From the NCBI GenBank assembly GCA_021736545.1, contig JAIPFS010000010.1:1-16732 (forward strand): a stretch of DNA of 16,732 nucleotides, read 5' to 3'. Under the pieces are notes generated by a model, which saw only the letters and a list, made by a program, of their open reading frames with translations, searched no databases and was not told where the DNA came from. Within the stretch, counting starts at the first letter, position 1. Each line of letters begins with the position of its first letter. This stretch comes from Spirochaetia bacterium (GTDB taxonomy: Bacteria; Spirochaetota; Spirochaetia; PWKH01). This document shows positions 13,696-16,732 of the stretch, piece after piece. Position numbers and translations under genes: made by a program.

Positions 13696-16600
13696 TTACA
13701 GTAAGCGCTGTAATTTTTCAAGTATAAACAAGGATTTGTCTTTTAGAGAAATAGCTTCAGTTTTCATTAATAGGACATTGGGTTTTTTCTGGTCAATTGT
13801 AACATTCCCTCCGCTTTCCTGAATAAGCTGCATTACCTTTTCTATTGAAATATCAGCTACTTTTAAAAATTCAATTCTAACTTTACCATTTCTCTCTCTT
13901 AAAGATGATATTTTGAGTTGACGGCTCAAAACTTTAAGTTCAGCGATATAGAGCAAATTGGCCATTTCTAAGGGGATTGGACCATATTTATCATTCATTT
14001 CTGAAATTATGCGATCAATCTCCTGCTTTTCCTTAATTGAAGCAATTTTTTTATAGACATCAAACTTTATTGCTGGATCAGAGATATATGTATTCGGTAT
14101 ATATCCTGTATAATCGAGGTCAAGAAAAACGTCATAATCAATTTCTTCCTTCTTACTATCCGATAATTTTGAAATTGCTTTATCAAGCATTCTCAGGTAC
14201 ATATCCAGACCGACAACAATCATTTGACCATGCTGTTCTCTTCCAAGAATATTTCCCGTACCTCTGATTTCCATATCCTTCATGGCAATTTTGAATCCGG
14301 AACCCAAATCAGTATGTTCGGAAATTGTTTTCAGCCTTTTCATAGCTATTTCCGATAAAACTTGATTCTTAGGATACATTAAATAGGCATAAGCTTCCTT
14401 GTTTGATCTTCCTACTCTGCCTCTCAACTGATATAGCTGACTTATTCCATATCTATCCGCTCTATCAATAATAATGGTATTAACATTTGGAATATCAATT
14501 CCATTTTCAATAATAGTTGTAGACACAAGAACTTGAAATTTTCGATTTATGAAATCATGCATTTTTTTCTCAAGTTCATGTGGAGCCATTTTGCCATGGG
14601 CAAAATCAATGTAGAGTTCAGGAAGAAGTTTTCTTAAAGTTAAAACCGTTTTTTCTAAAGTAGAGACTCTATTATGCAGAAAAAAAACTTGCCCTCCTCT
14701 GTCTGTCTCATGAATAATGGCTTCACGAACTGTATCAACATTAAATTCCTCAATTATGGTTCTAATAGGGCGTCTTAATAAAGGAGGGGTTCTTAATAGG
14801 GAAATATCACGAATTTTCAGCATCGACATATAAAGTGTTCTTGGAATTGGTGTTGCTGAAAGAGAGATGCAGTCAACATTCAATTTTAGACCTTTTATTC
14901 GTTCTTTATCTTTAACACCGAAACGCTGCTCTTCATCAATTATCAGGAGTCCAAGATTTTTATATAAGATATCCTTCTGAAGAATCCTGTGAGTCCCAAT
15001 CAGAATATCTGATTCTCCGCTGCCTAATGCGTTGATAATCTTTTTCTGATTTTTTTTATCAACCATTCTTGAAAGCATATCAACTTGTATGGGATAGGAA
15101 GAAAAACGATTTTGGATATTTTCATAATGCTGTTCAGCAAGAATTGTTGTAGGCGCAAGAAATGCGACCTGTTTACCATCCACAATAGCCTTAAAAGCTG
15201 CTCTAATAGCAATTTCTGTTTTCCCAAAACCTACATCACCGCAAACAAGACGATCCATCGGTTCAGGTTTTTCCATATCAGTTTTTACATCATATATACA
15301 GGATAACTGGTCTTCAGTTTCTTCATAAGGAAAAGCTGCCTCAAATTCTAACTGCCAGTCAGAATCTTTTGAAAAACTGAAGCCTTGAGCTCTTTCTCTT
15401 TTTGCATACAGCTCAATCAAATGTTTTGCTAGATCTTCAACAGATTTTTTTACTCTCTGTTTTTTTGATTCCCAGGTTTTCCCACCCAATTTATCTAATC
15501 TTGGTGGTGTTCCCTCTTGTCCAATATATTTCTGAAGAAGGTTAACTTGCTCTATAGGAATAAATACATTCTCACCTTCAGCGTATTCAATTTTTATGTA
15601 ATCCCGTTCTCGCCCTGCAGCATTAATTCGCTCTATTTTTCTGAATATGCCGATCCCATATTCAAGGTGAACAATATAATCATCTGACTGTAATTCTATA
15701 AAAGTATCAATGGGTTTTGAAGCTGAATATTTCAAATTAGTTTTATAGCGTTTTTTTCTTCCGAAAATTTCATTTTCGCTGATGGCTATGAGTTTACCGT
15801 CAGGTAAAGAGAAACCGCTGGATATTTCATCTATATGTATTTCAACAGCTAAATCTCGGAGAAGATAGGATAATCGGTTCTGCTGATGTTCAGATCCAGC
15901 AAAAATATGAATAGAAAACCCTACATCCTGCAGATTTTCAATTTCCTCATTGAAAAATGATATGTTGCCGAAAAAAGAACGCGGACCCTGCATATTAAGC
16001 TTCAAATCCACATTTTTCTGCTTATCAACATCAATAAATTGAATGTGCTGTTTCTCGCTTTTTATTAGTACATCGTAATCTAATAAAATCTTGTCCAGCT
16101 TCTGTGGGGACAAGTTATCAAGTAATGCTTTTCTATAAGCTTCCCGCCCCTCTTTCTGCAAAGACTTCCAATTGTTCTCAAGGGATGTTTCTCCATAAAA
16201 AAGCAAGCAGTCTATCCCGCCGGAAATTATTTCCCAAATATATCCATTTGTAAGCTTACTATTTTCTTCAGTTTCATACCTGTAGGGGAAAACTTCAATT
16301 CCTTCAGATTCCTGCGGCATTGTATTCTGCGAGAGGGGATCATATTTACGAATAGAAGATATTTCATCCCAATTAAAGACTATGCGGAACGGAGAATCTG
16401 TACCTGGTGGAAAAATATCAAGAACTTCTCCCCTCATGGTGAATTCTCCTTCTATAGTTGTCCTCGGAACTCTGTAATACCCCATTTCTGATAGTTTTCC
16501 GGGAATATCCATTCCGCTTACATCCATTTTCTTCTTGATCATAAAACTGTTATCGACATAATTGTCTATCCCTTTCAATGGATAGATCAAACCCCGAAGA

Positions 16601-16732
16601 GAAGAGAAAATGATAGTGTTCTTTTTATGCAGAATATCATACATACTGTCAATTTGTTCAGAACTTAGAGAATTATCATTTTTATAAATTGAAAGTATTG
16701 ACTTCCCGTTAGAAGGGAAAAGAACAGATTCT
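13696..16732 (-). CDS. mfd: Transcription-repair coupling factor, 5' end outside window
   Basis: Mfd moves RNA polymerase stalled at DNA damage and recruits UvrA. The frame is open through the right edge, so about the first 80-120 residues are missing; the Met at 16644 is internal, since upstream codons (FPSNGKSIL) continue the UvrB-like N-terminal domain. Numbering from that Met: UvrB-like modules (about 1-300); CarD/RID RNA polymerase-binding domain (LEYGIGIFRKIERI, 327-340); RecG-like translocase with Walker A GDVGFGKT (469-476), TTILAEQH (499-506), DEEQ (570-573), SATPIPRTL (596-604), STTIIENGIDIPN (708-720) and GRVGRS (742-747); and a C-terminal autoregulatory domain from about 835. Translocase motifs are intact. 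trmB follows after about 65 bp. Confidence 0.97.
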   Translation of the reverse strand, partial: ESVLFPSNGKSILSIYKNDNSLSSEQIDSMYDILHKKNTIIFSSLRGLIYPLKGIDNYVDNSFMIKKKMDVSGMDIPGKLSEMGYYRVPRTTIEGEFTMRGEVLDIFPPGTDSPFRIVFNWDEISSIRKYDPLSQNTMPQESEGIEVFPYRYETEENSKLTNGYIWEIISGGIDCLLFYGETSLENNWKSLQKEGREAYRKALLDNLSPQKLDKILLDYDVLIKSEKQHIQFIDVDKQKNVDLKLNMQGPRSFFGNISFFNEEIENLQDVGFSIHIFAGSEHQQNRLSYLLRDLAVEIHIDEISSGFSLPDGKLIAISENEIFGRKKRYKTNLKYSASKPIDTFIELQSDDYIVHLEYGIGIFRKIERINAAGRERDYIKIEYAEGENVFIPIEQVNLLQKYIGQEGTPPRLDKLGGKTWESKKQRVKKSVEDLAKHLIELYAKRERAQGFSFSKDSDWQLEFEAAFPYEETEDQLSCIYDVKTDMEKPEPMDRLVCGDVGFGKTEIAIRAAFKAIVDGKQVAFLAPTTILAEQHYENIQNRFSSYPIQVDMLSRMVDKKNQKKIINALGSGESDILIGTHRILQKDILYKNLGLLIIDEEQRFGVKDKERIKGLKLNVDCISLSATPIPRTLYMSMLKIRDISLLRTPPLLRRPIRTIIEEFNVDTVREAIIHETDRGGQVFFLHNRVSTLEKTVLTLRKLLPELYIDFAHGKMAPHELEKKMHDFINRKFQVLVSTTIIENGIDIPNVNTIIIDRADRYGISQLYQLRGRVGRSNKEAYAYLMYPKNQVLSEIAMKRLKTISEHTDLGSGFKIAMKDMEIRGTGNILGREQHGQMIVVGLDMYLRMLDKAISKLSDSKKEEIDYDVFLDLDYTGYIPNTYISDPAIKFDVYKKIASIKEKQEIDRIISEMNDKYGPIPLEMANLLYIAELKVLSRQLKISSLRERNGKVRIEFLKVADISIEKVMQLIQESGGNVTIDQKKPNVLLMKTEAISLKDKSLFILEKLQRLL

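Noticed and set aside
13644..13704. 10-bp direct repeat TTTACAGTAA (13644-13653 and 13695-13704) between mfd and trmB
   Set aside because: Two copies of an AT-rich decamer in a low-GC genome, one overlapping the mfd stop codon; no further structure supports a site.
13696..13713. Hairpin TTACAG / CTGTAA at the mfd stop codon as a terminator
   Set aside because: Only six base pairs with a six-base loop and no T-tract on the minus strand; trmB directly follows, so read-through is more likely.
1..16732. CRISPR arrays, insertion sequences, prophage or defence genes
   Set aside because: No regularly spaced repeats, transposase or integrase motifs, or phage genes were seen on either strand; the genes are core-type throughout.

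Overview
This AT-rich window reads as ordinary chromosome of a spirochaete. Evidence: a V-type (not F-type) ATP synthase operon with the small DUF2764-like gene between subunits E and A; a preceding rsgA-mutS2 pair, an order I recall from Borrelia; and a two-paralog EF-G set in which one copy resembles the spirochaetal ribosome-recycling EF-G2. I see no phage genes, insertion sequences, CRISPR arrays or integrons. The base composition looks uniform by eye, and both ends cut through genes (atpA on the left, mfd on the right).

Layout. (1) Positions 1-4679, minus strand: rsgA and mutS2 (8-bp overlap), then atpE, a DUF2764-like gene and the first codons of atpA. (2) Positions 4680-4850: a divergent promoter region with two adjacent near-perfect palindromes. 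(3) Positions 4851-6119, plus strand: a pentapeptide-repeat protein with a Cys/His-rich N-terminus, then a metallo-beta-lactamase-fold protein. (4) Positions 6105-8182, minus strand: yggS, a small membrane/secreted protein and an RluA/RluD-type pseudouridine synthase in a tight operon whose 3' end overlaps the hydrolase gene. (5) Positions 8328-8474, minus strand: tRNA-Val(UAC) with its own promoter and terminator. (6) Positions 8561-12838, plus strand: two EF-G paralogs in a row, each with its own ribosome binding site. (7) Positions 12874-12909: a bidirectional terminator. (8) Positions 12956 to the end, minus strand: mfd (N-terminus outside the window) followed by trmB.

Much of the content concerns ribosomes, tRNA and translation: RsgA (30S maturation), MutS2 (recombination control and, in Bacillus, rescue of collided ribosomes), RluD-type and TrmB RNA modification, tRNA-Val and two non-standard EF-Gs. 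The rest is a V-ATPase operon head, PLP homeostasis (YggS) and transcription-coupled repair (Mfd).

I do not see a convincing unknown multi-gene system. The points most worth following are the adjacent EF-G paralogs with opposite kinds of divergence, the metallo-hydrolase lacking the metal-binding Asp of HxHxDH, the pentapeptide protein with a column of four stacked cysteines behind a Cys/His motif, the twin palindromes over its promoter, and probable leaderless or TTG starts at several genes. Promoter calls are by eye and moderate in confidence.
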